Positions 45,472 through 54,816 of a stretch of 64,000 bases of DNA are shown here, one piece after another. Source of the stretch: an uncultured Roseovarius sp. GTDB taxonomy: Bacteria > Pseudomonadota > Alphaproteobacteria > Rhodobacterales > Rhodobacteraceae. Both the position numbers and the translations under genes were made by a program. The stretch is from positions 248,001-312,000 of the forward strand of contig CANMBU010000002.1 in NCBI GenBank assembly GCA_947496175.1, given 5' to 3'. The number at the start of each line of letters is the position of its first letter. Position 1 is the stretch's first letter. Below the pieces are notes generated by a model. The model worked only from the letters and a program-made list of their open reading frames with translations, made no database searches and had not been told where the DNA came from.

Positions 45472-46077
45472 ATGCGAGTGGCTATGTTTTTTCCTTTGGT
45501 TTTAGCGAGTTGCGGTCTGATAGGTGGTGATAATGATGCCCCTGACCTGGTGGCGCGCGGCAACCTGTGTGGTGTGCCAGGCATTGAAGGCACTGTCATT
45601 GGTACGGTCGAGGGCGCTGGCGCTTGTGGCATCTCGAACGCGGTCTCTGTGACCTCGGTCGGCGGAGTTACGCTAAGCCAGGCATCGAGCATGAACTGCA
45701 AGACGGCGCGCGCCTTGCACAGCTGGACCACGCAGCAGGCCATTCCGACCATTGGCAACACCGGCGGCGGCGTACGCAGCTTCAAGGTGGCGGCACATTA
45801 TGCGTGTCGCACGCGCAATCACCAACCCGGTGCGCGGCTCTCAGAGCATGCAAAGGGCAATGCGATTGATATTTCAGAGTTCCGGCTGGCCGATGACAGC
45901 TCGATCTCGGTGCTTGAGGATTGGGGCGGTGGCAAGCGCGGTAAGATCCTGCGCAACTTACACAAATCGGCTTGTGGGCCGTTTGGAACCGTGCTTGGTC
46001 CTGAATCGGATCGCTTTCACAAAACCCATTTTCATCTCGACACGGCAGATCACCGCGGCGGGCCGTTCTGCCGCTAA
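45472..46077 (+). CDS. Extensin-like lipoprotein
   Basis: This 201-residue protein has a short signal ending in the lipobox LASC, so Cys14 should be lipidated. The extensin-like C-terminal domain shows CGISNAV, FKVAAHYACRTRN, LSEHAKGNAIDIS (histidine and aspartate as in M15-type peptidases) and HKTHFHLD. Related proteins have been linked to D,D-endopeptidase or wall-binding activity. It follows tyrA by one base. Its stop shares CTAA with the converging DUF2125 gene. Confidence 0.85.
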   Translation: MRVAMFFPLVLASCGLIGGDNDAPDLVARGNLCGVPGIEGTVIGTVEGAGACGISNAVSVTSVGGVTLSQASSMNCKTARALHSWTTQQAIPTIGNTGGGVRSFKVAAHYACRTRNHQPGARLSEHAKGNAIDISEFRLADDSSISVLEDWGGGKRGKILRNLHKSACGPFGTVLGPESDRFHKTHFHLDTADHRGGPFCR

Positions 46078-47078
46078 CGCAGCACCAAACGCGGCGCCGG
46101 ACCAATCGGAACAGGGCCAAGAAGCACGCGTCCACCACGCAGCCCCAATGGGATGTCGAGTGTCTTTGGGTTGCCCGCCAGTTGCGACATCAGCGACAGA
46201 CCGTCCTCAAGACTACCTGCAAATGCTTCTGGAATCGCTCCGGTCTCAACCGCCAGTTTCAGAATTTCACGCCAGTTCCGCGCCTTGATCGTGATCTCAC
46301 CTTCCGGGATGCCTGCCGCATCGACGGTCATCTCGCCTGCGGCCTGCAATTCCAACTGCCCCCACCGCGCCTCGGCCAGTCGCAGATTGATCTTGCGTGG
46401 CTGGGGACGGGCGGTCTGGATGGCGTTGATATCCCAAGGCGCATCAAAATCTACAGTCAGATCCGCAGACAGCGCGTCCAGCGTGTCGGGCAAGGTGCCA
46501 TTGGGGTCAATCTGAACCCGCCAATCGAGTGCGGGCGAAAATCCGTCGGCTTTGAACCCCAACCTGTAGCTGTTTTCGACAACGGGCTGACGCTCAACCG
46601 CCAAGGTCAGCGCCTTTGCGCGGGTTGGCTCGCCTGCGCCTTCTTGCAAGACACTCAGCGCTTCGGCCGTCAGCGTTAGGCGATCCAGCGGCAGGGTTGT
46701 CGCGGCGTCTGTTACAAGACTGGCGCGCATGTCTTCGCTGGCGAGATCATACTTTGCCAAAGGCGTCGCAATGCTCTGAATGTTGGGCCAGACAGCGATC
46801 ACGTGGTTCGGTTTATAACTGAGTGCGAAAATCTGAAAAAACGGTGCCTCCCAGGCGAGTCCCGTTTCAGGGTCGGCCAGAGAGAGATCGCTGAAAGTCG
46901 TGTCGAACCGGTTGGGAAATCCCTTGGTCTCAAGCGATGAGACATCAGCCACCCAGCCCTCAGCACGGCGATCTTCAAACCAGGTTTTAAACGCCGTGTT
47001 GACCCCGGTGGACCCCACAGCCCAATAGATCGACCAAGCCAATGCCGCGATCACAATAACCGTCAGGAGTGCCCGCAT
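46074..47078 (-). CDS. DUF2125-domain protein, membrane-anchored
   Basis: This 334-residue protein has one N-terminal membrane helix (LLTVIVIAALAWSIYWAV) and a long beta-rich periplasmic part with WFEDRRAEGWVADVSSLETKGFPNRFDTTFSDL, the DUF2125 signature. The repetitive beta pattern recalls AsmA/YdgA-type proteins of the envelope. The function is unknown. Confidence 0.85.
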   Translation of the reverse strand: MRALLTVIVIAALAWSIYWAVGSTGVNTAFKTWFEDRRAEGWVADVSSLETKGFPNRFDTTFSDLSLADPETGLAWEAPFFQIFALSYKPNHVIAVWPNIQSIATPLAKYDLASEDMRASLVTDAATTLPLDRLTLTAEALSVLQEGAGEPTRAKALTLAVERQPVVENSYRLGFKADGFSPALDWRVQIDPNGTLPDTLDALSADLTVDFDAPWDINAIQTARPQPRKINLRLAEARWGQLELQAAGEMTVDAAGIPEGEITIKARNWREILKLAVETGAIPEAFAGSLEDGLSLMSQLAGNPKTLDIPLGLRGGRVLLGPVPIGPAPRLVLR

Positions 47079-47159
47079 CCGCCCGGCCCCTCTTTTCTGT
47101 ACCTTTGGAATGGTGTTTAGAGCGATTGCAGAGAAGGTAAAAGCGTGAGAGGCGGGAAT

Positions 47160-47690
47160 ATGACGATGTGGGTGTTTGGCTATGGGTCGCTGGTCTGGAA
47201 CCCCGGGTTCGAACCAAGCGCGCGCGAACTGGCCACCTTACCCGGCTATCATCGCAGTTTTTGCATGCGCTCCATCCATCATCGTGGCACAGAGGCAGAG
47301 CCGGGACTGGTGCTGGCGCTTGATGAATACCCCGGCGCCGCCTGTCGTGGCATTGCGCTGGCTGTCGCCGAGGGGCAGGAAGACAGCGTTCTTGCGTATC
47401 TGCGTGAACGAGAACTCATCTCTTCGGCCTACTTGGAAAAGAATTTGGGGCTGAGGCTTGATGATGGCCGCGAGGTCGAGGCAGTCACTTATGTGGTGGA
47501 CACCGACCATGTGCAATATTGCGGCGGGATCGCGCTGGAAGAACAGGCGCAGATCATATCGCAAGCGATCGGCGGGCGTGGCCCAAATGACGAATATCTT
47601 TACCAAACTCAAGCCCATCTGGCCGAGCTTGGCATCTTTGATCCCGATCTGGAGTGGCTTGTGGAACGGGTGCGGAGTATGCGCGCATAA
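47160..47690 (+). CDS. Gamma-glutamylcyclotransferase (ChaC family)
   Basis: This 176-residue enzyme has FGYGSLVWNPGF (substrate loop), CMRSIHHRGTEAEPGLVLALD, CRGIALAV and SSAYLEKNLGL with a conserved acid for catalysis. ChaC enzymes break glutathione into 5-oxoproline and Cys-Gly. ATG 47160 is preferred over an earlier GTG because GAGAGGCGGG lies just upstream. Confidence 0.9.
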   Translation: MTMWVFGYGSLVWNPGFEPSARELATLPGYHRSFCMRSIHHRGTEAEPGLVLALDEYPGAACRGIALAVAEGQEDSVLAYLRERELISSAYLEKNLGLRLDDGREVEAVTYVVDTDHVQYCGGIALEEQAQIISQAIGGRGPNDEYLYQTQAHLAELGIFDPDLEWLVERVRSMRA

Positions 47691-47757
47691 GACCTTGGCT
47701 TGACCGGTTTGAACGCGTAGGGTGAGCCCAAGAAAAACAGTGCCGGGAGCCGCGCAG

Positions 47758-48948
47758 ATGGACTTGCCGGACCGTGAGGTCGAGCCGCAGTTTTCACACC
47801 CCATCAGACAGATCGTTCTGATGCTTATTGTGCTGGGGCTGACCGGCGCCGGGGCTTTTCTTCTGTTGCCGAGCGTCCTGCCTGTGTTTCAGGCCAATCC
47901 CTATCTCAACGGGTTTATCCTATTTGTCTTTTTCATCGGCGTGCTCGCCTGTTTCTGGCAGGTCTTCCAGTTGAGCGGGTCCAAACGCTGGATTGAAGGG
48001 TTTGTGGCCAACATTCCCGGCCATGATATTGCACAACCGCCGCAACTCCTTGCTCCATTGGCGACGCTCTTGCGACAGCGCAAAGGCAAGCAGATGAAAA
48101 TCGCGTCCACCTCGGCGCGCTCGATCCTCGACTCTGTGGCGCAGCGCATCGACGAAGCACGGGAAATCACGCGCTACATCGTCAACATGCTGATCTTCCT
48201 GGGGCTTTTAGGGACGTTTTATGGTCTGGCCACGACCGTTCCTGCCGTGGTCGATACGATCAGGAGCCTCGCCCCGCAGGAAGGCGAAGGTGGGGTGGAC
48301 GTGTTCAACCGCCTGATGACCGGTCTTGAGGCGCAGCTTGGCGGTATGGGTGTGGCCTTTGCGTCGTCTCTTTTGGGACTGGCGGGCTCACTTGTTGTGG
48401 GGCTATTGGAACTCTTTGCAGGGCACGGTCAGAACCGGTTTTACCGCGAATTGGAAGAATGGGTCTCGACCATCACACGGGTAGGTTTTGCTGCAGGTGA
48501 TGGCGATGGATCGGGTGACGCCGGGGTCATGGCCGGCGTGGTGGATCACATGGCCGAGCAGATGGAGAGCCTTCAAACCATGCTCACCCAATCGGATGTG
48601 AACCGCGCCATGGTTGATGAGAAATTGGGCCTCTTGGCGGATTCGGTTGAGCGGCTCACGCATCGGATGAGTGAGAACAATCCAATGAACGAGGCACTGG
48701 CCCGGGTGGCTCAGGGTCAGGAGGCGCTTTTGGCCAAGCTTTCGGATCAGGCCGATATGCCAAGTGACGGCATCGACGCTGAAAGCCGGATGCGCCTGCG
48801 GTCTATTGACGTTCAGATGCTACGCATCCTCGAGGAGATCAGCGCAGGCCGACAGGAAAGCATGTCAGAGCTGCGCGGCGATCTGTCGGCGCTGACGAAA
48901 TCCATTGCACAACTTGGTCTGCAAGCCCGTCGCTCGGGCGGATCATAG
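47758..48948 (+). CDS. MotA/TolQ/ExbB-like proton-channel subunit
   Basis: This 396-residue inner-membrane protein has helices at about 18-40, 50-72, 132-156 and 182-212. The third and fourth carry FLGLLGTFYGLATTVPAVV and GLEAQLGGMGVAFASSLLGLAGS, the conserved channel motifs of the MotA/TolQ/ExbB family. A cytoplasmic C-terminal helical domain of about 180 residues (MAEQMESLQTMLTQ to the end) is longer than in ExbB or TolQ. It is paired with a MotB/OmpA-like partner 12 bases downstream. The start at 47758 follows GGGAG; an earlier GTG at 47722 is possible. Confidence 0.85.
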   Translation: MDLPDREVEPQFSHPIRQIVLMLIVLGLTGAGAFLLLPSVLPVFQANPYLNGFILFVFFIGVLACFWQVFQLSGSKRWIEGFVANIPGHDIAQPPQLLAPLATLLRQRKGKQMKIASTSARSILDSVAQRIDEAREITRYIVNMLIFLGLLGTFYGLATTVPAVVDTIRSLAPQEGEGGVDVFNRLMTGLEAQLGGMGVAFASSLLGLAGSLVVGLLELFAGHGQNRFYRELEEWVSTITRVGFAAGDGDGSGDAGVMAGVVDHMAEQMESLQTMLTQSDVNRAMVDEKLGLLADSVERLTHRMSENNPMNEALARVAQGQEALLAKLSDQADMPSDGIDAESRMRLRSIDVQMLRILEEISAGRQESMSELRGDLSALTKSIAQLGLQARRSGGS

Positions 48949-48960
48949 GAGGGCGTCTCA

Positions 48961-50637
48961 ATGGCCCTCTCGCGGCGCACAGGTGCACGGTTTCAGGCCT
49001 CGATCTGGCCCGGTTTTGTGGATGCGATGACCGGGCTTTTGCTCGTGCTGATGTTCGTGCTGACGATCTTTATGATCGTGCAATTTGTGCTGCGCGAAAC
49101 CATCACGGGACAGGCGGACCGTCTCGATGCGCTTTCCGCTGAGGTCGCGGCCCTGGCGGATGCTCTGGGGCTAGAACAAGATCGCAGCGCCACGCTCACC
49201 GAACGGGTCGGCGCGCTGACAGCGACGCTTGGCGATGCACGCGCGCGCGAAGAAGAACAAGCGGCACAGATTGCCGCCCTTGAAGGCCAGACTGCAGAGC
49301 AACAGGCGCGCATTGCCAGCTTTGAAGAACAAGTGGCGGGACTTCTGGCCCAGCGTGATGAAAACCTTGGACAGATTGCCGATCTGGAAGGTCAACGCGA
49401 AGAACTATTGAGTGAGCAGGAGCAGTTGCAACTGGCCCTGGCCGGGTTGCGCGATGAGATTGATGCGCAAAGTGAAGTCGCCCGTTTGGCGGCGGCGCGG
49501 AGGGAAGCGCTTGAGGCGCTGATCGCTGATCTGCGCAAGGAAAGTGCCGAGACCGAGGCGGCTTTGTCGGCGCAGGTCAGTAAGCTTGAGACAAAGTTGA
49601 GCGATGAGGAAAAAGTGCGTCTCGCTGAGGCGGCGGCGGCAGAGGCACTGCGCGAACGCTTGCAAAGCGCAGACACCGAGTTGACCGCCATGACTCTGGC
49701 GCTTGAGGAACAGCGGCGCAAAGCAGAAGAGACGTTGACCTTGCTTGCCGCCGCCGAGCTGGCATCGGAGGACCTCAAAGCAGAACTTGCCGCAGAAAGC
49801 GCGGCCCGGGTCGCCGCAGAAGCCGAGGACGAAACAGCGTTGAGCGAAGCCGAAGAACGCGCGGTGCTTCTCGCGCAAGCTCAGCAAGCCTTGGCGGAGC
49901 AAACGGAGATCTCGACTGAGGCGCAGCGTCAGCAAGCGCTTTTGTCCCAACAGGTCACGGCGCTGCGTCAGCAACTTGGACAGCTTCAATCTTTGCTGGA
50001 TGACGCCAAGGCGCGTGAAGCGGCGACAGATGTGCAGCTTCAATCGCTGGGCAATGAATTAAACACCGCCCTCGCGCGGGTGGCGTCCGAAGAACGCCGG
50101 CGGCGGGAATTGGAAGAGGCAGAACGTGTGCGCCTGGAAGAAGAAAAAGCTGCGTTGGAAAATGAGAAAGCCAACCTGGAGCTGTTCAGATCGGAATTCT
50201 TTGGACGGCTTCGCGATGTCGTGGCCGATCAGGAAGGCGTGCAGATCGTTGGCGACAGGTTTGTCTTTTCTTCCGAAGTGTTGTTTGCACCGGGCGCGGC
50301 CAATCTCTCGCCCGAAGGTCTGGATGATCTGGCGACCGTCGCCGCCATACTGCGGAACATTGCCAATGATATTCCATCCGAACTTGATTGGGTCATCCAG
50401 GTCGATGGGCACACCGATGACGTGCCGATTGTGGGCAGCGCGTTCTTTGCCGATAACTGGGAACTGAGCCAGGCGCGCGCGCTTTCGGTGGTGCGCTACA
50501 TGAGCGAAAACCTGGGCATCCCGCCTGAACGCCTTTCGGCCAATGGCTTTGGCGAGTATCAACCGGTCAATCCGGACACCACGCCAGAGGCGCGTGCGCA
50601 GAACCGGCGGATTGAGTTGAAATTGACCGAAAAGTAA
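48961..50637 (+). CDS. MotB-like protein with long coiled coil and OmpA peptidoglycan-binding domain
   Basis: This 558-residue protein has one N-terminal membrane helix (about 16-44) preceded by WPGFVDAMTG, with Asp21 placed like the proton-carrying aspartate of MotB. Residues 50-410 are a very long Glu/Ala/Leu/Gln-rich coiled coil. Residues 416-558 form an OmpA/MotB domain with VDGHTDDVPI, WELSQARALSVV and the arginine in NRRIELKL. With the upstream channel subunit it would form a 5:2 ion-driven complex reaching the peptidoglycan. A GGAGG site precedes the ATG. Its cellular role is unknown. Confidence 0.85.
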   Translation: MALSRRTGARFQASIWPGFVDAMTGLLLVLMFVLTIFMIVQFVLRETITGQADRLDALSAEVAALADALGLEQDRSATLTERVGALTATLGDARAREEEQAAQIAALEGQTAEQQARIASFEEQVAGLLAQRDENLGQIADLEGQREELLSEQEQLQLALAGLRDEIDAQSEVARLAAARREALEALIADLRKESAETEAALSAQVSKLETKLSDEEKVRLAEAAAAEALRERLQSADTELTAMTLALEEQRRKAEETLTLLAAAELASEDLKAELAAESAARVAAEAEDETALSEAEERAVLLAQAQQALAEQTEISTEAQRQQALLSQQVTALRQQLGQLQSLLDDAKAREAATDVQLQSLGNELNTALARVASEERRRRELEEAERVRLEEEKAALENEKANLELFRSEFFGRLRDVVADQEGVQIVGDRFVFSSEVLFAPGAANLSPEGLDDLATVAAILRNIANDIPSELDWVIQVDGHTDDVPIVGSAFFADNWELSQARALSVVRYMSENLGIPPERLSANGFGEYQPVNPDTTPEARAQNRRIELKLTEK

Positions 50638-50702
50638 GTGGCGCGCGAAAATGCGCATTTTTTGGCGGGCAAAACCTGCGCAGATCTTGTGTGCTCAACG
50701 CA

Positions 50703-50729
50703 AAACGCCCGACCTATCGCCGGGCGTTT
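50703..50729. terminator. Hairpin between the MotB-like gene and clpA
   Basis: AAACGCCCG, a 9-base loop, CGGGCGTTT. On the minus strand it is followed by TTTTGCG and lies 22 bases after the clpA stop, so it probably ends clpA transcription. A weaker ATGCGCATTTTTT structure at 50651-50663 may serve the plus-strand gene. Confidence 0.7.
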
Positions 50730-50750
50730 CGTGATCCATATGTGGCGTTT

Positions 50751-53084
50751 TTAGTCCGCAGTCAGAAGCGGTGGCTTTTTGCCCGACAGGCGCGGACGTT
50801 GTGGCCCCTCAATTCGCAGGTCAATCTGCCCGTCTTTCACACCCACTTTGACGATGCCACCTTTGGCCAATTTGCCAAACAGAAGTTCCTCGGCCAAAGG
50901 CTTCTTGATGTGTTCCTGGATGACACGGCCCAGCGGACGTGCGCCCATCTTGTCGTCATAGCCTTTTTCTGCCAGCCATTCTGCGGCCGGGCGCGTCAAT
51001 TCGATGGTCACGTTACGATCCATGAGTTGCGCTTCCAGTTGCAGCACAAACTTCTCAACCACCTGAAGGATGACCTCTTTGGGCAGCGGCGCAAAGGAGA
51101 TCACCGCGTCCAGACGGTTGCGGAATTCTGGCGTAAACGTCCGCTCAATCGCAGCCGTGTCCTCGCCCTCGCGGCGGTCGCGCCCAAAACCGATGGCAGC
51201 CTTGGCTTGTTCGGTGGCCCCGGCATTCGAGGTCATGATCAGGACCACGTTGCGGAAATTCACTGTCCGGCCATTGTGGTCAGTCAGGTTGCCGTGATCC
51301 ATGACCTGCAACAGGATGTTGAACACATCCGGGTGCGCCTTCTCGATCTCATCAAGCAAGAGCACGCAATGCGGATGCTGATCCACGCCATCGGTCAAAA
51401 GACCGCCCTGATCAAAGCCCACATAGCCCGGAGGCGCACCGATAAGACGGCTGACTGCGTGTTTTTCCATGTATTCCGACATGTCAAACCGCAGCAACTC
51501 TACGCCCAGCGTATCGGCCAGTTGCTTGGCAACCTCGGTTTTGCCCACGCCGGTGGGTCCGGCAAACAGATAGTTGCCAATGGGCTTTTCTGGCTCACGC
51601 AAACCTGCGCGGGACAGCTTGATCGCCGAAGACAGCGCGTCAATCGCCTTATCCTGGCCAAACACGACCCGTTTCAGTGATTTTTCGAGGTCTTTGAGAA
51701 CCTCAGCATCGTCCTTGGAGACGTTTTTCGGTGGAATTCGGGCAATCTTGGCCACCACGGCCTCGATTTCCTTGGCACCGATTGACTTGCGCCGCTTGGA
51801 GGCAGTCAAAAGATGTTGCGCCGCACCAGCCTCGTCGATCACGTCGATGGCTTTGTCCGGCAGTTTGCGGTCATTGATGTACCGCGCCGACAAATCAACC
51901 GCCGATTTGATCGCATCATTGGTGTATTTCACGCTGTGATGTTCCTCGAAATAGGGTTTGATCCCCTTCAGGATTTTCACCGCATCTTCAACCGTCGGCT
52001 CCACCACATCGATCTTCTGGAACCGTCGGCTGAGCGCGCGGTCCTTTTCAAAATGCTGGCGGAACTCCTTGAACGTGGTCGACCCCATGCAGCGCAGCTT
52101 GCCGCCCTGCAACGCTGGTTTCAGCAGGTTTGAGGCATCCATAGCCCCGCCCGATGTTGCACCTGCGCCAATCACAGTGTGAATTTCGTCGATGAACAGC
52201 ACCGCATCAGGATGCTCTTCCAACTCTGTCACAACCGCTTTCAACCGCTCCTCAAAATCGCCGCGATAGCGCGTACCAGCCAGCAGAGCGCCCATATCGA
52301 GCGAAAAGATGGTTGTGCGCGAGAGAACTTTTGGGGTTTCACCCCCCACGATCTTGTGCGCCAGGCCTTCGGCAATCGCAGTTTTGCCAACGCCGGGGTC
52401 GCCCACCAGAAGCGGGTTATTCTTTCGGCGGCGGCACAGAACCTGAATGCAGCGCTCAACTTCGCTGTCTCGACCAATGAGCGGGTCAACATCGCCGCGC
52501 CGCGACTTTTCATTGAGATCGACACAGTATTTTGCAAGAGCACTCTCGCCATTCTCCACCGCTTCGGCTTCGGTATCCGCTTTGGACCCTTCCTCGTCGG
52601 AGCCTTCAATGCCTTGCACCGGGCGAGACTCCCCATAGGCCGGGTCTTTTGCAACGCCATGAGCAATGAAATTCACCGCGTCATAGCGTGTCATGTCCTG
52701 CTCCTGCAGGAAATAGGCCGCGTTGCTCTCACGTTCGGCGAATATCGCCACCAGAACATTCGCTCCTGTGACCTCCGTTCTGCCGGAAGATTGAACATGA
52801 ATAGCCGCGCGTTGAATAACACGCTGGAATGCCGCCGTCGGAACCGCCTCAGAGCCCTCAATGTCCGTCACAAGGTTGGACAAATCATCGTCGATGAACT
52901 CCACAAGAGTTGTGCGCAACTCTTCGGTATCCACGCTACACGCCTTGAGCACGCGGGCCGCATCGGGCTCGTCGATCAGCGACAGAAGCAGATGCTCCAG
53001 CGTGGCAAATTCATGCTGACGCGCATTGGCCAGCGCCAGTGCTGCATGAATTGCCTGTTCGAGACTGTTCGAGAATGACGGCAC
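50751..53084 (-). CDS. clpA: ATP-dependent Clp protease ATP-binding subunit ClpA
   Basis: This 777-residue AAA+ unfoldase feeds ClpP. It has the Clp N-domain (SFSNSLEQAIHAALALANARQHEFATLEHLLLSL), Walker A sites GDPGVGKT and GPTGVGKT, LLLDEIEKAHPDVFNILLQ and the C-terminal IGFGRDRREGED loop that contacts ClpP. The start is GTG 53084, with AAGGAG 7 bases upstream; an upstream ATG would add 13 residues. No clpS or clpP lies within the window, so the adaptor is encoded elsewhere. Confidence 0.95.
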   Translation of the reverse strand: MPSFSNSLEQAIHAALALANARQHEFATLEHLLLSLIDEPDAARVLKACSVDTEELRTTLVEFIDDDLSNLVTDIEGSEAVPTAAFQRVIQRAAIHVQSSGRTEVTGANVLVAIFAERESNAAYFLQEQDMTRYDAVNFIAHGVAKDPAYGESRPVQGIEGSDEEGSKADTEAEAVENGESALAKYCVDLNEKSRRGDVDPLIGRDSEVERCIQVLCRRRKNNPLLVGDPGVGKTAIAEGLAHKIVGGETPKVLSRTTIFSLDMGALLAGTRYRGDFEERLKAVVTELEEHPDAVLFIDEIHTVIGAGATSGGAMDASNLLKPALQGGKLRCMGSTTFKEFRQHFEKDRALSRRFQKIDVVEPTVEDAVKILKGIKPYFEEHHSVKYTNDAIKSAVDLSARYINDRKLPDKAIDVIDEAGAAQHLLTASKRRKSIGAKEIEAVVAKIARIPPKNVSKDDAEVLKDLEKSLKRVVFGQDKAIDALSSAIKLSRAGLREPEKPIGNYLFAGPTGVGKTEVAKQLADTLGVELLRFDMSEYMEKHAVSRLIGAPPGYVGFDQGGLLTDGVDQHPHCVLLLDEIEKAHPDVFNILLQVMDHGNLTDHNGRTVNFRNVVLIMTSNAGATEQAKAAIGFGRDRREGEDTAAIERTFTPEFRNRLDAVISFAPLPKEVILQVVEKFVLQLEAQLMDRNVTIELTRPAAEWLAEKGYDDKMGARPLGRVIQEHIKKPLAEELLFGKLAKGGIVKVGVKDGQIDLRIEGPQRPRLSGKKPPLLTAD

Positions 53085-53235
53085 GATCGTGCTCCTTATT
53101 GTTTCAGGCACCCGCTCGACCAAAGCTTATGGCCTTATAGTTAAAGTGTGGTCGATCCCGAGCCGCCTTCAAGGACTTTTTTTCAAAACCTGATCACATT
53201 TCGTCGCAGTTGAAGCATTTGCACACATCTTGTGA

Positions 53236-54003
53236 TCAGAAATTGTCCTTTCTGGTCCGTATTTCAGCGAAAACTGTGGCCGCATCGGCCCCTGTCATAC
53301 CCAAATGGTCCTGAATGCCGGGATCAGCAGCACGCAAAAACGGATTGGTCGCCAGTTCTTCGGAAAGACGGGACGGGACTGTTGGGCGCCCCTGTGCTCG
53401 GGCGGCATCGACCGCCTCGACCCTAGATATAAGGTCAGGATTGTTCGGATCAATGGTTAACGCGAAGCGTGCATTTGCCGCGGTATACTCATGGCCAGAG
53501 CAGACAGTGGTGTCCGGTGGCAATGCAGCCAGTTTTGACAGACTCTCCCACATTTGCGGCATTGTGCCTTCAAAAACCCGACCACAGCCCAGTGCCATCA
53601 GGCTGTCGGCGGTGAAAACCACTGCGCTTTGCGGAAAATGAAACGCGATATGTCCAACTGTATGGCCAGAGACATCCATGACATGCCCAATCTCGCCTCC
53701 GATTGAGATCTTGTCGCCTTCATTCACCGGCTGATCAAGTGGCGGCAATCGCGCCGCGTCGGCGGCATGTCCCACAACCTTGGCGTCGTGTTGCGCTAAG
53801 AGTTCCGATAGCCCTTGAACATGGTCTGCATGGTGATGAGTGATCAGAACCTGCGTCGCACGCCAGCCTTTTTTGCTCAATGCCTTCAGAATGGGGGCCG
53901 CTTCCGGCACATCGACCACGGCGGTTTCACCTGTGGACGGGTCGTGCGCCAGGTAGGCGTAATTGTCCGAAAGGCACGGGATGGTTTCGATTTGCAATGT
54001 CAT
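53236..54003 (-). CDS. gloB: Hydroxyacylglutathione hydrolase (glyoxalase II)
   Basis: This 255-residue metallo-beta-lactamase-fold enzyme hydrolyses S-lactoylglutathione. The binuclear metal motif is THHHADHV, with further ligands in DVSGHTVGHIAF and the aspartate in VFTADSLMALGCGR. The C-terminal PSRLSEELATNPFLR is the glutathione-binding part. It is divergent from the methyltransferase gene across 63 bases. Confidence 0.94.
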   Translation of the reverse strand: MTLQIETIPCLSDNYAYLAHDPSTGETAVVDVPEAAPILKALSKKGWRATQVLITHHHADHVQGLSELLAQHDAKVVGHAADAARLPPLDQPVNEGDKISIGGEIGHVMDVSGHTVGHIAFHFPQSAVVFTADSLMALGCGRVFEGTMPQMWESLSKLAALPPDTTVCSGHEYTAANARFALTIDPNNPDLISRVEAVDAARAQGRPTVPSRLSEELATNPFLRAADPGIQDHLGMTGADAATVFAEIRTRKDNF

Positions 54004-54066
54004 GGTCCTGACCTCATTTCCGGGTTAGTGTTATGCCAAGACTGACGGATCAAGCCCGGAGCCGCA

Positions 54067-54816
54067 ATGCATCTTGATGTGCAGGATCTTCGCAATTTCT
54101 ATTATCGCAGCGCCCTTGGGCGGGCGGTGCAGAAAACCTTGCGTGAAGAAATCCGACGCCTCTGGCCAGAAGCCAAAGGTCAAACCGTGGCGGGTTACGG
54201 CTTTACTGTGCCATTCCTGCGACCTTATTTGAAAGATAGCCGGAGGGTGCTTGCCCTTATGCCCGCGCCGCAGGGCGTCATTCGCTGGCCGCGTGACATG
54301 GCGAATGTCAGTGTGCTTTGCGAGGAAACAATCTGGCCGGTGGAAACCGGGCACATTGACAAACTTCTACTGGTGCATGGCCTGGAATCTTCTGAGCGCC
54401 CCCGCGATCTGCTGGAAGAATGCTGGCGTGTTCTGGGTCCGGGCGGCTCCGTGCTCTTTGTTGTGCCCAACCGAGCAGGTCTTTGGTCGCGCAGTGATCG
54501 CACGCCCTTTGGCAATGGCCGCCCTTACAGCCAGTCACAGCTCGAAAGCCAGCTCAAATCCCACAGCTTTCTGCCCGAGGCGCATGTCACAACGCTCTAT
54601 CAGCCGCCCTCGCATCGCCGCTTCTGGCGAAAGACCGCGGGTATGTGGGAAAGCCTGGGCGGCAAGCTGTCATTCATTGCCGCAGGCGGTGTGCTCATTG
54701 TTCAGGCCAGCAAACGGGTACAGGCGCCCAGCAGCGGATCGGCCATTCGTGACACTGTTCGGCGCCCGCTTGAAGTGCTGAACCCGAAACCCAGTGCGGG
54801 TGTGAAGCCGGTTTAA
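54067..54816 (+). CDS. Class I SAM-dependent methyltransferase
   Basis: This 249-residue protein has a weak N-terminal SAM motif (VAGYGFTVPFLRPYL, in place of GxGxG), the LLVHGLESSERPRDLLEECWRVLGPGGSVLFVVPNR segment (motif III and beta-5), and a C-terminal ISRP-like YQPPSHRRFW stretch. The substrate is unknown. It often lies beside gloB in this bacterial group. The C-terminal 35 residues appear disordered. Confidence 0.8.
   Translation: MHLDVQDLRNFYYRSALGRAVQKTLREEIRRLWPEAKGQTVAGYGFTVPFLRPYLKDSRRVLALMPAPQGVIRWPRDMANVSVLCEETIWPVETGHIDKLLLVHGLESSERPRDLLEECWRVLGPGGSVLFVVPNRAGLWSRSDRTPFGNGRPYSQSQLESQLKSHSFLPEAHVTTLYQPPSHRRFWRKTAGMWESLGGKLSFIAAGGVLIVQASKRVQAPSSGSAIRDTVRRPLEVLNPKPSAGVKPV

Noticed and set aside
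47714-47727. GTAGGGTGAGCCC resembling a REP head before the MotA-like gene
   Set aside because: No complementary arm follows within 40 bases, so it is not a palindrome of the family.
47758-50637. Zorya anti-phage system
   Set aside because: The two motor-like genes resemble ZorA/ZorB in layout, but the flanking genes are chaC and clpA; no helicase or nuclease partner is present.
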